The position numbers were made by a program, and so were the translations under genes. A stretch of DNA of 42,531 nt from the NCBI RefSeq assembly GCF_012911875.1, contig NZ_JAAXKZ010000042.1, forward strand, positions 1 to 42,531. The letters run 5' to 3'. The DNA comes from Pseudonocardia bannensis (GTDB lineage: Bacteria; Actinomycetota; Actinomycetes; Mycobacteriales; Pseudonocardiaceae). Below, one piece after another: positions 7,998-16,108 of the stretch. Every line of letters starts with the position of its first letter. Position 1 is the stretch's first letter. The notes below the pieces were generated by a model. That model worked only from the letters and a program-made list of their open reading frames with translations. It was not told the DNA's origin and ran no database searches.

Positions 7998-8429
7998 ATG
8001 GCAACCGACACTGTCCACAGGCTCGATCGCGCCGGCCCGCCGCCGGCCGACGCCTCGACCGGCGAGCTCGTGAACCGGCTGACCCGTCAGATGTCCGAAC
8101 TGGTCCGCGGTGAGCTGGAGCTCGCCAAGGCCGAGATGACGACGAAAGGCAAGCGGGTCGGCGCCGGCGCCGGGCTGGCGGGCGCTGCCGGGGTGGTCGC
8201 GCTCGGCGGCGGCGCCGCACTGATCGCTGCGGCCATCGCGGCTTTGGCCCTGGTCCTGCCGGTCTGGGCCTCGGCTCTCGTCGTCGGAGTGGCCCTGCTG
8301 CTCGCCGCCGCACTGCTCGGGCTCGCCGGGCGCCGGCAGATCCAGCGCGGCACCCCGCCCGTCCCCGAGCAGGCGCTCGAGGGCACCCAGCGGGACATCG
8401 AGACCGTGAAGCAGGGGGTCCACCGGTGA
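7998..8429 (+). CDS. Phage holin family-like membrane protein (DUF1469 type)
   Basis: 143 residues. A cytoplasmic N-terminal segment with the amphipathic stretch STGELVNRLTRQMSELVRGE is followed by an Ala/Gly-rich region and two transmembrane helices (about 66-90 and 95-117), then a charged tail. This is the layout of the actinobacterial 'putative holin-X / phage holin family' proteins, which are housekeeping membrane proteins, not lytic phage genes. It overlaps the next gene by four bases (GTGA), so the two are translationally coupled. Confidence 0.85.
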   Translation: MATDTVHRLDRAGPPPADASTGELVNRLTRQMSELVRGELELAKAEMTTKGKRVGAGAGLAGAAGVVALGGGAALIAAAIAALALVLPVWASALVVGVALLLAAALLGLAGRRQIQRGTPPVPEQALEGTQRDIETVKQGVHR

Positions 8430-8752
8430 CCGCCGCGTCCGAAGCGCACCGCGACCCCGACCACCTCCGCACCGACCTGGACGAGCTCCGGGGCGACCTG
8501 GGCGAGACGGTGGAGGAACTGACCGCACGCCTCGATGTGCCGTCGCGCGTGCGGGCACGCGGCCGGGAGACCGTTGCGCAGGCCCAGCAGACGGCCCGAC
8601 AGGTCCGTGGTGTCGTCGCCGAGAAGGCACCTGCGGTCGACATCGCACTGCGGGAACGGCCCGGGGTCGTGGCCGCGGTGTCGGCCGGCGCCGCCCTGCT
8701 GCTGTACGGCATCGCGCGGAGATCGTCCTCGGCGTCGTCCTCGGCATCCTGA
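8426..8752 (+). CDS. DUF3618 family membrane-anchored protein
   Basis: 108 residues starting at a GTG that overlaps the stop of the holin-like gene. Residues 10-40 contain the DUF3618 signature, LRTDLDELRGDLGETVEEL then TARLDVPSRVRAR. A Gln/Ala-rich helix and one transmembrane segment (about 82-100, GVVAAVSAGAALLLYGIA) follow, then a Ser-rich tail. DUF3618 proteins commonly follow holin-family (DUF1469) genes in actinomycetes. The pair probably forms a membrane complex, possibly in envelope stress, but the biochemical role is unknown. Confidence 0.88.
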   Translation: MTAASEAHRDPDHLRTDLDELRGDLGETVEELTARLDVPSRVRARGRETVAQAQQTARQVRGVVAEKAPAVDIALRERPGVVAAVSAGAALLLYGIARRSSSASSSAS

Positions 8753-8986
8753 GACCGGAAGACGTCCGCCCGGTCGCGCAGGGTGCCCATGTCCGACTCG
8801 CCCGTGAAACGGAGCGCGACCACCGAGCCGCGCGTCTCGCGGTGCCGGGGCCGGGAGTGCCTTTTCTGCGGGGCCTCGCGTCGTGACGAGTGCGTCGTCG
8901 GCTTCGCGTCACCCGTGGTGGTGAATCCCCGGCGAGACGTATCCTGGCAGCCGCGACGGTCGGAGTGAGGGGGAACGAATCGAAGC

Positions 8987-9925
8987 ATGAGCACCACGGA
9001 GCCGCTCACCGCGGGTACCACCTTCTCCCATCCGGCCCTCTTCTACCGGGATGCGGACGAGTTCCTCGCCGGGACGGTCCCGTTCGTGCTCGACGGGCTC
9101 ACCGCCGGGGATCCGGTCGCGGTCGCGGTGCCCGCCCCCCGCCTGGCCCTGCTGCGGGCCGCGCTCGGCCCGGCCGCCGAGCGGGTACGGCTGATCGACA
9201 TGTCGGAGGCCGGGCGCAACCCCGGGCGCATCATCGGTGAGGTGCTCGGGCCCATGGCGTACGGGCACCCGGGCAAGCACGTACGCATCGTGGGCGAGCC
9301 GGTGTGGCCGGGTCGGACGGCACTGGAGTACACCGCGTGCGTGCAGCACGAGGCGCTGATCAATCTCGCGTTCCACGGCCGCTCGGCGACCATCCTGTGT
9401 CCCTACGACGTGGCCGGGTTGGCCCCTGACGTCCTCGGCGACGCCACCGTGACCCACCCGGTCCTGATCGTGCAGGGCCAGACGCAACCCAGCCCGGATT
9501 TCGACCCCGAGGGGATCGTGACGGCCTGTAACCTTCCCCTACCCGAACCCGCGGCGGCCATCCGGTTCCCCTTCGGGAAGGACCGGCTGAGCGCGGCACG
9601 CAGGCTCGTCGCCGACCACGCGGCCCGCGCGGGCCTCGACGAGGAGCGGGTGGGCGACCTCGTCCTCGCGGCCGGTGAGCTCGCCGCCAACAGCCTGCGC
9701 CACGGCGGCGGCGAGGGCCTGCTCCGGCTCTGGGAGGAAGACGACCACCTGGTCTGCGAGATCAGCGACAGCGGGTACATCGCGGATCCCCTCGCCGGCC
9801 GCCGGCCGGTCGCCCTGGGTCAGCTGAGCGGCCGCGGCCTGAAGATGGTCCACTACTTCGCCGATCTCGTGCGGACCCACACGAGCCCGGTGGGCACCAC
9901 CACCCGCGTCTACATGCGACGCTGA
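8987..9925 (+). CDS. MEDS-domain anti-sigma-type regulator
   Basis: 312 residues. The N-terminal 170 match a MEDS/DcmR sensory domain (FSHPALFYRDADEFLAG, then a P-loop-lacking RecA-like fold with CVQHEALINLAF and ILCPYDV). Residues about 190-312 are a HATPase_c domain with an N-box (LAAGELAANSLRHGG) and a G-box (LSGRGLKMVHYFADLV). There is no phospho-acceptor His domain, so it is better viewed as an RsbW-like serine kinase/anti-sigma factor with a sensory domain. The start ATG at 8987 follows a purine-rich stretch (GTGAGGGGGAACGAA) about 8-20 bases upstream. It probably feeds into the same sigma-factor switching as the SpoIIE phosphatase at 1520. Confidence 0.88.
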   Translation: MSTTEPLTAGTTFSHPALFYRDADEFLAGTVPFVLDGLTAGDPVAVAVPAPRLALLRAALGPAAERVRLIDMSEAGRNPGRIIGEVLGPMAYGHPGKHVRIVGEPVWPGRTALEYTACVQHEALINLAFHGRSATILCPYDVAGLAPDVLGDATVTHPVLIVQGQTQPSPDFDPEGIVTACNLPLPEPAAAIRFPFGKDRLSAARRLVADHAARAGLDEERVGDLVLAAGELAANSLRHGGGEGLLRLWEEDDHLVCEISDSGYIADPLAGRRPVALGQLSGRGLKMVHYFADLVRTHTSPVGTTTRVYMRR

Positions 9926-9929
9926 CGCT

Positions 9930-9946
9930 CGGCCGGAACCCGGCCG
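9930..9946 (+). terminator. Short hairpin after the MEDS gene
   Basis: CGGCCGG (9930-9936) and CCGGCCG (9940-9946) pair around a three-base loop just after the stop at 9925. Stable but short. Confidence 0.35.
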
Positions 9947-10100
9947 GCCGTGCGGCGCGGACGGACACGACCCGTCCACGGCACTCACCTCGGGGTCACC
10001 GCGCGGCCGGTAGGTGTACGTCCCGCCGGAGCGGGTAGGCGACAGGTACTGGGGCGCCGCACCGCGCCGCTTCTGCTGTCGACGACCTTCGGGGGGCATC

Positions 10101-10391
10101 ATGGAACGACACCGAGCCGGAGACGACCCGCCCGGGGACGACCAGCCCGAAGACGAGACGTGGGAGACCGCTCGCGACGATGCGCCCCCCGAGTCCGAGC
10201 AGCATGCGACCCCGCTGCGCCCGGCCGGGTCGGATCTGCACCCCGCGGACGCACCGGACGGTCTGCGCCCGGAGGCCGTCGAGCCCGAGCCCGCCGGTCG
10301 GTCCCGCGAGGGCCGGGACGAGGACGGGGACCGGCCCCCCGGCTCCGGATCGTCCCGCGCGGGCTCCCCTCCGCACCCCGGCAGCGGCTGA
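10101..10391 (+). CDS. Acidic disordered hypothetical protein (96 aa)
   Basis: ATG 10101 follows a G-rich stretch (GGGGGG) that can act as a ribosome site. The product is low-complexity, rich in Asp, Glu, Pro, Ser and Arg (for example DDPPGDDQPEDETWETARDD), with no predicted helix or membrane segment. Comparable short disordered proteins are frequent in actinomycetes, often with stress genes. No family recognised. It lies 61 bases before the PfkB kinase and could be co-transcribed with it. Confidence 0.5.
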   Translation: MERHRAGDDPPGDDQPEDETWETARDDAPPESEQHATPLRPAGSDLHPADAPDGLRPEAVEPEPAGRSREGRDEDGDRPPGSGSSRAGSPPHPGSG

Positions 10392-10452
10392 GCGTCGGGG
10401 GGTTGTCGCCGACCCCACGCTTAGCATCGGCGTGAGCGGGTAGGAACCGGAC

Positions 10453-11385
10453 ATGTCCCCGACCGTGGTCGTCTTCGCCCCCTCCCCCCTGCTGACCGTG
10501 ACCATCGAGGATCGCGCCGGCGAACCGGACCTGCATGTGCACGCCGGAGGCCAAGGCGTGTGGCAGGCACGGATGATCACCGTCCTGGGCGCGCGCGCGG
10601 TGCTGTGCGCGGCACTCGGCGGTGAGCTCGGTGACGTGCTGCGCGCGCTGATCCCCGGGGAGGACATGGATCTGCGGGCGGCGTCGGTCACCGCCCGCAA
10701 CGGCGGCTACGTGCACGACCGGCGCGACGGCGACCGCCAGGAGGTCGCCTCGGCCCCGGGGGACGCGCTCGACCGGCACGAGCAGGACGAGTTGTACGAG
10801 CTCGCCCTGAGCGCCGGCATCGAGCACGGGACCGCCCTGCTGTCGGGGCCGCACGACGACCGGATCGTGCCCGCTGCGATGTACACCAGGCTGGCCCGCG
10901 ACCTGTCCGCCAACGGGTGCCGTGTCGTCGCCGACCTGTCCGGGGAGCGGCTCGACGCCGTGCTCGACGCCGGTCCGTACCTGGTCAAGATCAGCCACGA
11001 GGAGATGATCGACGACGGCCGGGCGAACAGCGAGGACCCGGTGGACCTCGTCGCGGGGATGCGGAAGCTGCGCTCGGCCGGGGCCGGGACCGTGGTGGTG
11101 TCCCGGGCCGGGGACCCGGCCCTGGCCCTGGTGGGCGACGAGGTGCTGGAAGTGCACGCCCCGCCGCTGGAACCGGCCGAGCCGCGGGGCGCAGGGGACT
11201 CGATGACCGCCGGCATGACGGTCTGCATCGCCCGCGGCGACTCCCTGCGCACCGCGTTGCGGATCGGAGCGGCGTGCGGGGCCTTGAACGTGGTCCGCCG
11301 TGGACTGGGTACGGGCGGGGTGCAGGCCGTGCACACCCTCGCCGAGCGGGTCGAGCTCGTGCCCTGGTCGGGGAAGGACGAGTGA
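10453..11385 (+). CDS. PfkB-family carbohydrate kinase
   Basis: 310 residues of ribokinase/PfkB fold, closest in style to 1-phosphofructokinase (LacC/FruK) types. The N-terminal sugar-binding region contains HVHAGGQGVWQARMITVLG (compare GGKGxNxAR), and the C-terminal signature PRGAGDSMTAGM carries the catalytic Asp and anion hole. It would phosphorylate a sugar or sugar phosphate with ATP in the cytoplasm; the substrate is unresolved. The neighbouring surE begins one base after this stop, so the two are one transcriptional unit, suggesting linked phospho-metabolite turnover. Confidence 0.88.
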   Translation: MSPTVVVFAPSPLLTVTIEDRAGEPDLHVHAGGQGVWQARMITVLGARAVLCAALGGELGDVLRALIPGEDMDLRAASVTARNGGYVHDRRDGDRQEVASAPGDALDRHEQDELYELALSAGIEHGTALLSGPHDDRIVPAAMYTRLARDLSANGCRVVADLSGERLDAVLDAGPYLVKISHEEMIDDGRANSEDPVDLVAGMRKLRSAGAGTVVVSRAGDPALALVGDEVLEVHAPPLEPAEPRGAGDSMTAGMTVCIARGDSLRTALRIGAACGALNVVRRGLGTGGVQAVHTLAERVELVPWSGKDE

Positions 11386-11386
11386 G

Positions 11387-12184
11387 ATGGCGGTACGACG
11401 CGCCCTGATCACCAACGACGACGGCATCGACTCCCCCGGCCTGCTGGCGCTGGCCCGGGCGGCCCGCGACGCCGGGTGGGACGTGGTCGTCGCCGCACCC
11501 GCGGAGCAGTCCAGCGGCGCGAGCGCGTCGATCACCGCGGTGCAGCGCGACGGCCGCACCGTGATCGAACCCCGCGAGCTGGACGGGCTGCCCGGCGTGG
11601 AGGCGTACGCCGTCGAGGCGTCGCCGGGCCACATCGTCCTCGCCGCGTTGCGCGGCTGGCTCGACCCGGCTCCCGACCTCGTGCTGTCCGGGATCAACCA
11701 CGGCGCGAACGTCGGGCGGGTCATCCTGCATTCGGGCACCGTGGGAGCGGCGCTGACCGCGGGGTTGCAGGGCGCGCGCGGGCTCGCGGTCTCGCTCGAC
11801 GTGGGTCTGGAACCTGCTGGACCACCCGCCTGGGACACCGCGGCCCAACTGCTCCCCCGCGTCGTCGAGCTCCTCCTCGACGCCCCGTCCGGCACCGTGC
11901 TCTCCCTCAACGTGCCTGATCGCCCGTTCGAGAAGCTGGGCGAGCTGCGGCTCGCCCGGCTCGCCGCGTCCGGTGTCGTACAGACCCGGGTCGAGGAGGT
12001 GCACACCGGCGGGCTGCTGCTACGCGAGGTCGAACTCGGCGGGGAACCGGAGGACGGGACCGACAGTGCGCTGCTGGCCGCGGGCCACCCCACCCTCACC
12101 GCCGTGAGCTCGGTGGGCGAGGCGCCCGATCGGCTGGTGATCCAGTGGCTCGCCACCGCCGAGCGCCAGGTCGCCGGACGGTAG
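11387..12184 (+). CDS. surE: 5'/3'-nucleotidase SurE
   Basis: 265 residues, the usual SurE length. It has the N-terminal metal-binding motif ITNDDGIDSPGL with the paired Asp, the AAPAEQSSGASASIT loop, and the conserved SGINHGANVG with GTVGAAL that complete the active site. SurE is a metal-dependent phosphatase acting on nucleoside monophosphates and sometimes short polyphosphate, and is linked to stationary-phase survival in other bacteria. The start is ATG 11387, two bases after the pfkB stop. The region after the gene contains a phoU remnant on the other strand. Confidence 0.93.
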   Translation: MAVRRALITNDDGIDSPGLLALARAARDAGWDVVVAAPAEQSSGASASITAVQRDGRTVIEPRELDGLPGVEAYAVEASPGHIVLAALRGWLDPAPDLVLSGINHGANVGRVILHSGTVGAALTAGLQGARGLAVSLDVGLEPAGPPAWDTAAQLLPRVVELLLDAPSGTVLSLNVPDRPFEKLGELRLARLAASGVVQTRVEEVHTGGLLLREVELGGEPEDGTDSALLAAGHPTLTAVSSVGEAPDRLVIQWLATAERQVAGR

Positions 12185-12311
12185 ATCGGCGCCGAGATCC
12201 GTGCAGCCTCGCCCGGGTGGCCGACCCCATCGCCCCGGCGACCCGGGTGCACAGCGACGCGAGACCGTCGCCGAGCCGGTCGAGCTCGGCGTGGAACATC
12301 TCCCGTGACAC
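12185..12311 (-). pseudogene. phoU remnant (N-terminal ~37 residues)
   Basis: Reading leftward from GTG 12311, the peptide SREMFHAELDRLGDGLASL, continuing CTRVAGAMGSATRARL, matches the first helix of PhoU proteins (typical R-x-x-F/Y-H-x-x-L-x-x-L, then A-M-x-x-A-T-x-A-L). After about 37 residues the similarity stops and the frame runs into the 3' end of surE on the opposite strand; the remaining ~180 residues of a PhoU protein are missing. PhoU regulates phosphate uptake through PstSCAB and PhoR. This piece is most simply a deletion remnant whose breakpoint is at or near the surE stop. Confidence 0.6.
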
Positions 12312-12516
12312 CGCGCCGCACCGCCTTCGGAAGTCCGGCGGCCCTCGTCCCCGCGCCTACCCCGAGCCGACCGGCCTCAACCCCCGCACGCCCCACGGAT
12401 CCCGACCCGGCCCGCCGAGTGCGTCACGGTTGAGGGACCGGCCGTTGTGGATACCCGGGAGAGGCCCCCCGCGTGCGGTCGACCCGGACCGGCGCCCCCG
12501 TCGAGAGGCAGGACCG

Positions 12517-13482
12517 ATGACGGCGACCCGAACCGAACCCTCCCGTGGCGAACAGGCCGCGTCCCCGTCCGAGATCCCCGCGCGCGGGTGGTGGCAGGTG
12601 GCGCGGCGGGCGGTCAAGGAGAGCTCCGCGGACAACGTGCCGATGCTGGCGGGTGGGGTGGCCTTCTTCGCCTTCCTCGCCCTGTTCCCCACCCTCATCG
12701 CGGGGCTGACCCTCTACGGCCTGGTCGCCGACCCCGCCGACGTGACCCGGCAGTTGCAGGCCATCGCCGGCACGCTGCCGCAGTCGGCCCAGCCGCTCAT
12801 CGCCGACCAGCTCACCGCGGTGACCTCGAGCAGCAGCGAGGCGCTCTCGATCGGTCTGGTGCTCGCCCTGCTCGCCGCACTCTGGAGCGCGTCGAGCGGC
12901 ACCGGCAACCTGATCAAGGCGATCAACCTGGCGTACGACGAGGAGGAGACCCGCGGTTTCGTGCGGCTGCGCGGCACGGCCCTGGCCCTGACCTTGGGTG
13001 GCATCGTGTTCGTGCTCGTGGCGCTCGGCCTGGTCGCGGTCGTTCCGGTCGCCCTCGACGCCCTCGGCCTCGGGGTCGTCGGGCGGGTGGTCGCCCAGGT
13101 GGCGCGATGGGCGCTGCTGATCGGGGTGGTCGTCGTCGGCCTGGCCGTGGTGTACCGCTTCGCCCCGGACCGTGACGCACCGAAGTTCCGCTGGGCCAGC
13201 ACCGGGGCCGTCGTCGCCACCGCGCTCTGGATCGCCGGCAGTGCCGGGTTCAGCCTCTACGTCAACTTCTTCGGCAACTACAACAAGACCTACGGGGCTC
13301 TGGCCGGAGTCGTCGTGCTGATGCTGTGGCTGTACCTGACGAGCTACATCGTGCTCCTCGGTGCCGAGATCAACGCCGAGGCGGAGCGGCAGACCGCCCG
13401 CGACACCACGCAGGGCCCACCCGAGCCGATGGGCCGTCGCGGCGCCGAGGCCGCCGACACGGTCGCTCACGACCCGGTCTGA
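12517..13482 (+). CDS. YihY/BrkB family integral membrane protein
   Basis: 321 residues. After a soluble N-terminus (about 1-35) comes the family hallmark DNVPMLAGGVAFFAFLALFP, then further hydrophobic helices for about six in total, with the conserved central stretch LWSASSGTGNLIKAINLAYD and the C-terminal YLTSYIVLLGAEINAE. The last 30 residues are polar. The family was once called ribonuclease BN, but that activity belongs to another protein; the present role is unknown, possibly envelope or transport related. ATG 12517 is chosen because GAGAGGCAGGA precedes it; the frame is open further upstream. Confidence 0.9.
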   Translation: MTATRTEPSRGEQAASPSEIPARGWWQVARRAVKESSADNVPMLAGGVAFFAFLALFPTLIAGLTLYGLVADPADVTRQLQAIAGTLPQSAQPLIADQLTAVTSSSSEALSIGLVLALLAALWSASSGTGNLIKAINLAYDEEETRGFVRLRGTALALTLGGIVFVLVALGLVAVVPVALDALGLGVVGRVVAQVARWALLIGVVVVGLAVVYRFAPDRDAPKFRWASTGAVVATALWIAGSAGFSLYVNFFGNYNKTYGALAGVVVLMLWLYLTSYIVLLGAEINAEAERQTARDTTQGPPEPMGRRGAEAADTVAHDPV

Positions 13483-13543
13483 ACCCGGCTCCGCACTCCG
13501 GGGGCGCGGATCGCACGACCCCGGGCCCCGGCGGTCCTCCCGG

Positions 13544-14260
13544 TCAGTTGAAGAACCGCGCCAACTCGACGTCGGGGACGTCCCCGTCGAAGGGCGTCAG
13601 ATCGGCGAACACGGTGGCCCCGTCGCAGCCGACGTGCAGCGGCCGCCACCTGCGTGACTGGTCGGGCCGCGAGCAGATGCCCTTGATCGTCTGGGTGTCC
13701 AGGAGCCGGACGTGAGTGGGGTCGGCGACGGCGTTGACATGGCCCCACCAGGGCGACAGCACGTGCAGCACCCCGTCCGGTCGCAGCAGCCGGTGACACT
13801 CGTCGACCAGCGGCAGGAAGTCGACGAGGTGCTCGAGGACGTGCACCACGAAGATCCGGTCGGCGCAGCCGTCCCGGAACGGGAGCCCGACCGCGAGGTC
13901 GGCCTGCACTGAGATCGACGGGGTGCGCCGCCGGTCCACCCCGAGGTTGCCGGGGTACTGCCGGGTGTCGCCACAGCCCAGGTCCAGGGCGACCGGCGCG
14001 CGGCCCGCCACCCGCACCCGGTCCCAGACACCGAGCACACCCGCCAGCCGGCCGATCAGCGCCCGGACCGTCGCCAGCTCGGCGGGGTGGTCGACCTCGC
14101 CGGTCAGGTGCACCACCCCGCCGTCGGCGGTGGCCTTCAGCCGCAGCCCGCGGACCCGCCGGTCGTGGGCCAGCAGCTCGGCGACGGCGGTGTCCAGGTG
14201 TTCGTCGCACAGCCGGCGGCGACGGGCCGAGGGCGGGGCGCCCGTCAGCGCGGGATGCAC
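13544..14260 (-). CDS. BON domain - SAM methyltransferase fusion
   Basis: 238 residues. Residues about 15-70 resemble a BON domain (DTAVAELLAHDRRVRGLRLK, then GVVHLTGEVDHPAEL and a closing VRALIGRLAGVLGVWDRV). Residues about 88-238 are a class I methyltransferase: LDLGCGDTRQYPG (SAM-binding loop), QADLAVGLPFRDGCADRIF, VVHVLEHLVDF and ECHRLLRPDGVLHVLSP. This is the methyltransferase_11 type with the EHL motif after strand 4. BON domains normally bind phospholipids or ligands in the envelope, and their fusion to a cytoplasmic-type methyltransferase is unusual. The start is a GTG at 14260. The gene is convergent with yihY. Substrate unknown. Confidence 0.8.
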   Translation of the reverse strand: MHPALTGAPPSARRRRLCDEHLDTAVAELLAHDRRVRGLRLKATADGGVVHLTGEVDHPAELATVRALIGRLAGVLGVWDRVRVAGRAPVALDLGCGDTRQYPGNLGVDRRRTPSISVQADLAVGLPFRDGCADRIFVVHVLEHLVDFLPLVDECHRLLRPDGVLHVLSPWWGHVNAVADPTHVRLLDTQTIKGICSRPDQSRRWRPLHVGCDGATVFADLTPFDGDVPDVELARFFN

Positions 14261-14622
14261 GTGGGCCCCCGAACGGGATCGATGCTCATGCCGGCCCGTC
14301 TACCCCCGGTCCGGGCCGTCAAACGGGCTGGTCAGGCGACTCCCCCGGCCCATCACCGTAGTCTCCGGGCCCCGGCGGCCGGCGGGAGATCACCATCGTT
14401 CGTGGCCGCCGGAACGGGTCCTGGCACCAGCGCGAAGCCCGCGTGGTCACTCGCCAGAGCGATCGTCCTCCTCGTCCTCCTCGTCCCCGTGATCCCGTCG
14501 TGACGCACCTGCAACGGGGAGCAGTGGTGTGATGCCAGCGGGGCTGCGGACAGTGACGGTCCGTCCCGGAGTTAGTCTCGGACCACCCGTTCGAGTGACA
14601 TCCCCTTCGAAAGGATCTGTGC
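14261..14622. other. Divergent intergenic region with one long-loop hairpin
   Basis: 362 bases between the methyltransferase and the lipoprotein. CCGGCGGCC (14372-14380) can pair with GGCCGCCGG (14404-14412). Near the lipoprotein start, TTCGA and TCGAA half-sites flank GTGACATCCCCT. No gene is supported here. Confidence 0.4.
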
Positions 14623-15204
14623 ATGAAGCGCTGGGCCCGTGCCTGGCTGGCTGTGGCCACGGCCGGCAGCCTGCTCGCGCTCGCCGGCTGCGCCGACGCG
14701 GCGCCTCCGGTACCCGAACCGAGCTCGGCCTCCGTCCAGACCCCCGGTGACGGCGGCGGTCACGAAGCCCACGGCGGCGGCGGTCACGGAGCTCACGGCG
14801 GCCACGGTGAGAGCGGCGGAAGCGGTGGCGGCCCCGGGTTGGAGCTGTGGGCCGTGCAGTCCGGCCCGCTCGGTGTCGTCGTCACCGACGGGGCAGGCCG
14901 CCTGCTGTATCGCTCCGCGAAGGACAGCGACAACCCGCCGACGTCGAACTGCGAGGACGAGTGCACCCGGACCTGGCATCCGGTCGTCGTCGCCCCGGAT
15001 CAGCCACCCTCCCTGCTCGGCGTCGACCGGTCGAAGGTCGGCCAGACCCGGCGCTCCGACGGGACCATGCAGCTCACGCTCGGCGGATGGCCGATCTACC
15101 AGCGCGGCGACGACACGGGCGAGCTGCAGGACGCGGGCGCCCACGGGGCCGAGGGCACCTGGTTCGCCGTGACCCCCGACGGGACGAACGCCGCCGCGCC
15201 ATGA
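14623..15204 (+). CDS. Lipoprotein with COG4315-type secreted repeats and His-rich linker
   Basis: 193 residues. A lipoprotein signal peptide ends in LLALAGC (lipid-modified Cys 23). It is followed by a Gly/His-rich linker (about 47-70, containing GGHEAHGGGGHGAHGGHGE) and then two copies of the secreted repeat found in COG4315 (PF03640): the first around VTDGAGRLLYRSAKDSDNPP with NCEDECTRTWHP, the second around LTLGGWPIYQRGDD ending EGTWFAV. The conserved Cys pair and W-P positions are kept. It should be anchored outside the membrane. The His cluster could bind metal. AAAGGA upstream of ATG 14623 is a good ribosome site. It overlaps the next gene by four bases. Confidence 0.9.
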   Translation: MKRWARAWLAVATAGSLLALAGCADAAPPVPEPSSASVQTPGDGGGHEAHGGGGHGAHGGHGESGGSGGGPGLELWAVQSGPLGVVVTDGAGRLLYRSAKDSDNPPTSNCEDECTRTWHPVVVAPDQPPSLLGVDRSKVGQTRRSDGTMQLTLGGWPIYQRGDDTGELQDAGAHGAEGTWFAVTPDGTNAAAP

Positions 15205-16022
15205 GCCGGCGGCCGGGGTTCGGCTGGGTCTCCTTCACCACCGACTACGGGCTCGACGACGGGTTCGCCGCCGCCTGCACGGGGGTGATCGCCCGGATCG
15301 CACCGGGTGTGCGGGTGATCGACGTCAGTCACACCGTCCCACCGCAAGACGTCCGCCGCGGCGCGACCGTGCTGGCCCAGACGGTCCCCTACCTGCCCGA
15401 GGCCGTGCACCTGGCGGTCGTCGATCCCGGTGTCGGAACCGCTCGCCGCGGCCTCGTCCTCGTCGCACCCGACGGCATGCTGGTCGGCCCCGACAACGGG
15501 TTGCTGATCCCGGCGGCCGAGGCGCTCGGCGGGGTGACGGCGGCCTACGAGCTGACCGACCCCGCATACCGGCTACCGGCGCTCTCGGCGACGTTCCACG
15601 GTCGTGACGTCTTCGCACCGGCGGCGGCGCACCTCGCCCTCGGGCTGGCGGCGGAGAAGCTCGGCCCGCCCGTGGACCGCACCACACTGCACCGGCTGGC
15701 CACGCCGGTGACGACGTGTACCGCCGGCCGGCTGCGGACCGAGGTGCTCGCCACCGACCGTTTCGGCAACCTGCAGCTCGCCGCCCGCGCGGCCGACCTG
15801 GCCACGGCCGGGCTGCGTCCGCCGGCCCGCCTCACGTTGCACGCCGCCGCCACCACGGTGGAGCTGAAACTCGCGACCACCTTCGGCGACGTGCCGCCCG
15901 GAGCGGTCGTGGCCTTCGTGGACTCCGCCGGGCACCTCGCCGTCGCGGTGAACGGCGGCTCGGCGGCGGGCCGACTCGCCCTCGGGCCCGGCGCCGGCGT
16001 CGAGCTCCGCGCCACCGGCTGA
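15201..16022 (+). CDS. SAM hydrolase / SAM-hydroxide adenosyltransferase (DUF62)
   Basis: 273 residues, the standard length for the fluorinase/chlorinase-related DUF62 family. Key regions are FTTDYGLDDGFAAACTGVI (Asp-rich N-terminus), VIDVSHTVPPQDVRRGA, AVVDPGVGT, GPDNGLL and FHGRDVFAPAAAHLA (conserved Arg/His). Characterised members hydrolyse S-adenosylmethionine to adenosine and methionine using water; halogenase members differ at substrate-pocket residues. The ATG overlaps the lipoprotein stop (ATGA), so translation is coupled, an odd partnership for a cytoplasmic enzyme and a surface lipoprotein. A strong terminator follows. Confidence 0.88.
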   Translation: MSRRPGFGWVSFTTDYGLDDGFAAACTGVIARIAPGVRVIDVSHTVPPQDVRRGATVLAQTVPYLPEAVHLAVVDPGVGTARRGLVLVAPDGMLVGPDNGLLIPAAEALGGVTAAYELTDPAYRLPALSATFHGRDVFAPAAAHLALGLAAEKLGPPVDRTTLHRLATPVTTCTAGRLRTEVLATDRFGNLQLAARAADLATAGLRPPARLTLHAAATTVELKLATTFGDVPPGAVVAFVDSAGHLAVAVNGGSAAGRLALGPGAGVELRATG

Positions 16023-16050
16023 ATCCGGCCGGCCCGTCCTAGCAGGGCCC

Positions 16051-16090
16051 CGGGCGGCGCCGCGAGAGTGCTGGTTCGCGGCGCCGCCCG
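16051..16090. terminator. Strong bidirectional terminator hairpin
   Basis: CGGGCGGCGCCGCGA (16051-16065) pairs perfectly over 15 bp with 16076-16090 around a 10-base loop. It lies between two convergent genes and closes the large leftward operon (16109-26222) on one side and the DUF62 gene on the other. Confidence 0.75.
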
Positions 16091-16108
16091 GCCCGGGGTG
16101 GCTCGGGC

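Noticed and set aside
7998..8752. Prophage lysis genes
   Set aside because: The holin-family/DUF3618 pair is a common chromosomal membrane module in actinomycetes; no other phage genes are present.
7840..9021. Leftward extension of the small Cys protein to 473 residues
   Set aside because: Runs antisense through the holin-like and DUF3618 genes; Arg/Ser-rich shadow.
10099..12396. 765-residue leftward open frame
   Set aside because: Entirely antisense to the PfkB and SurE genes, with shadow composition.
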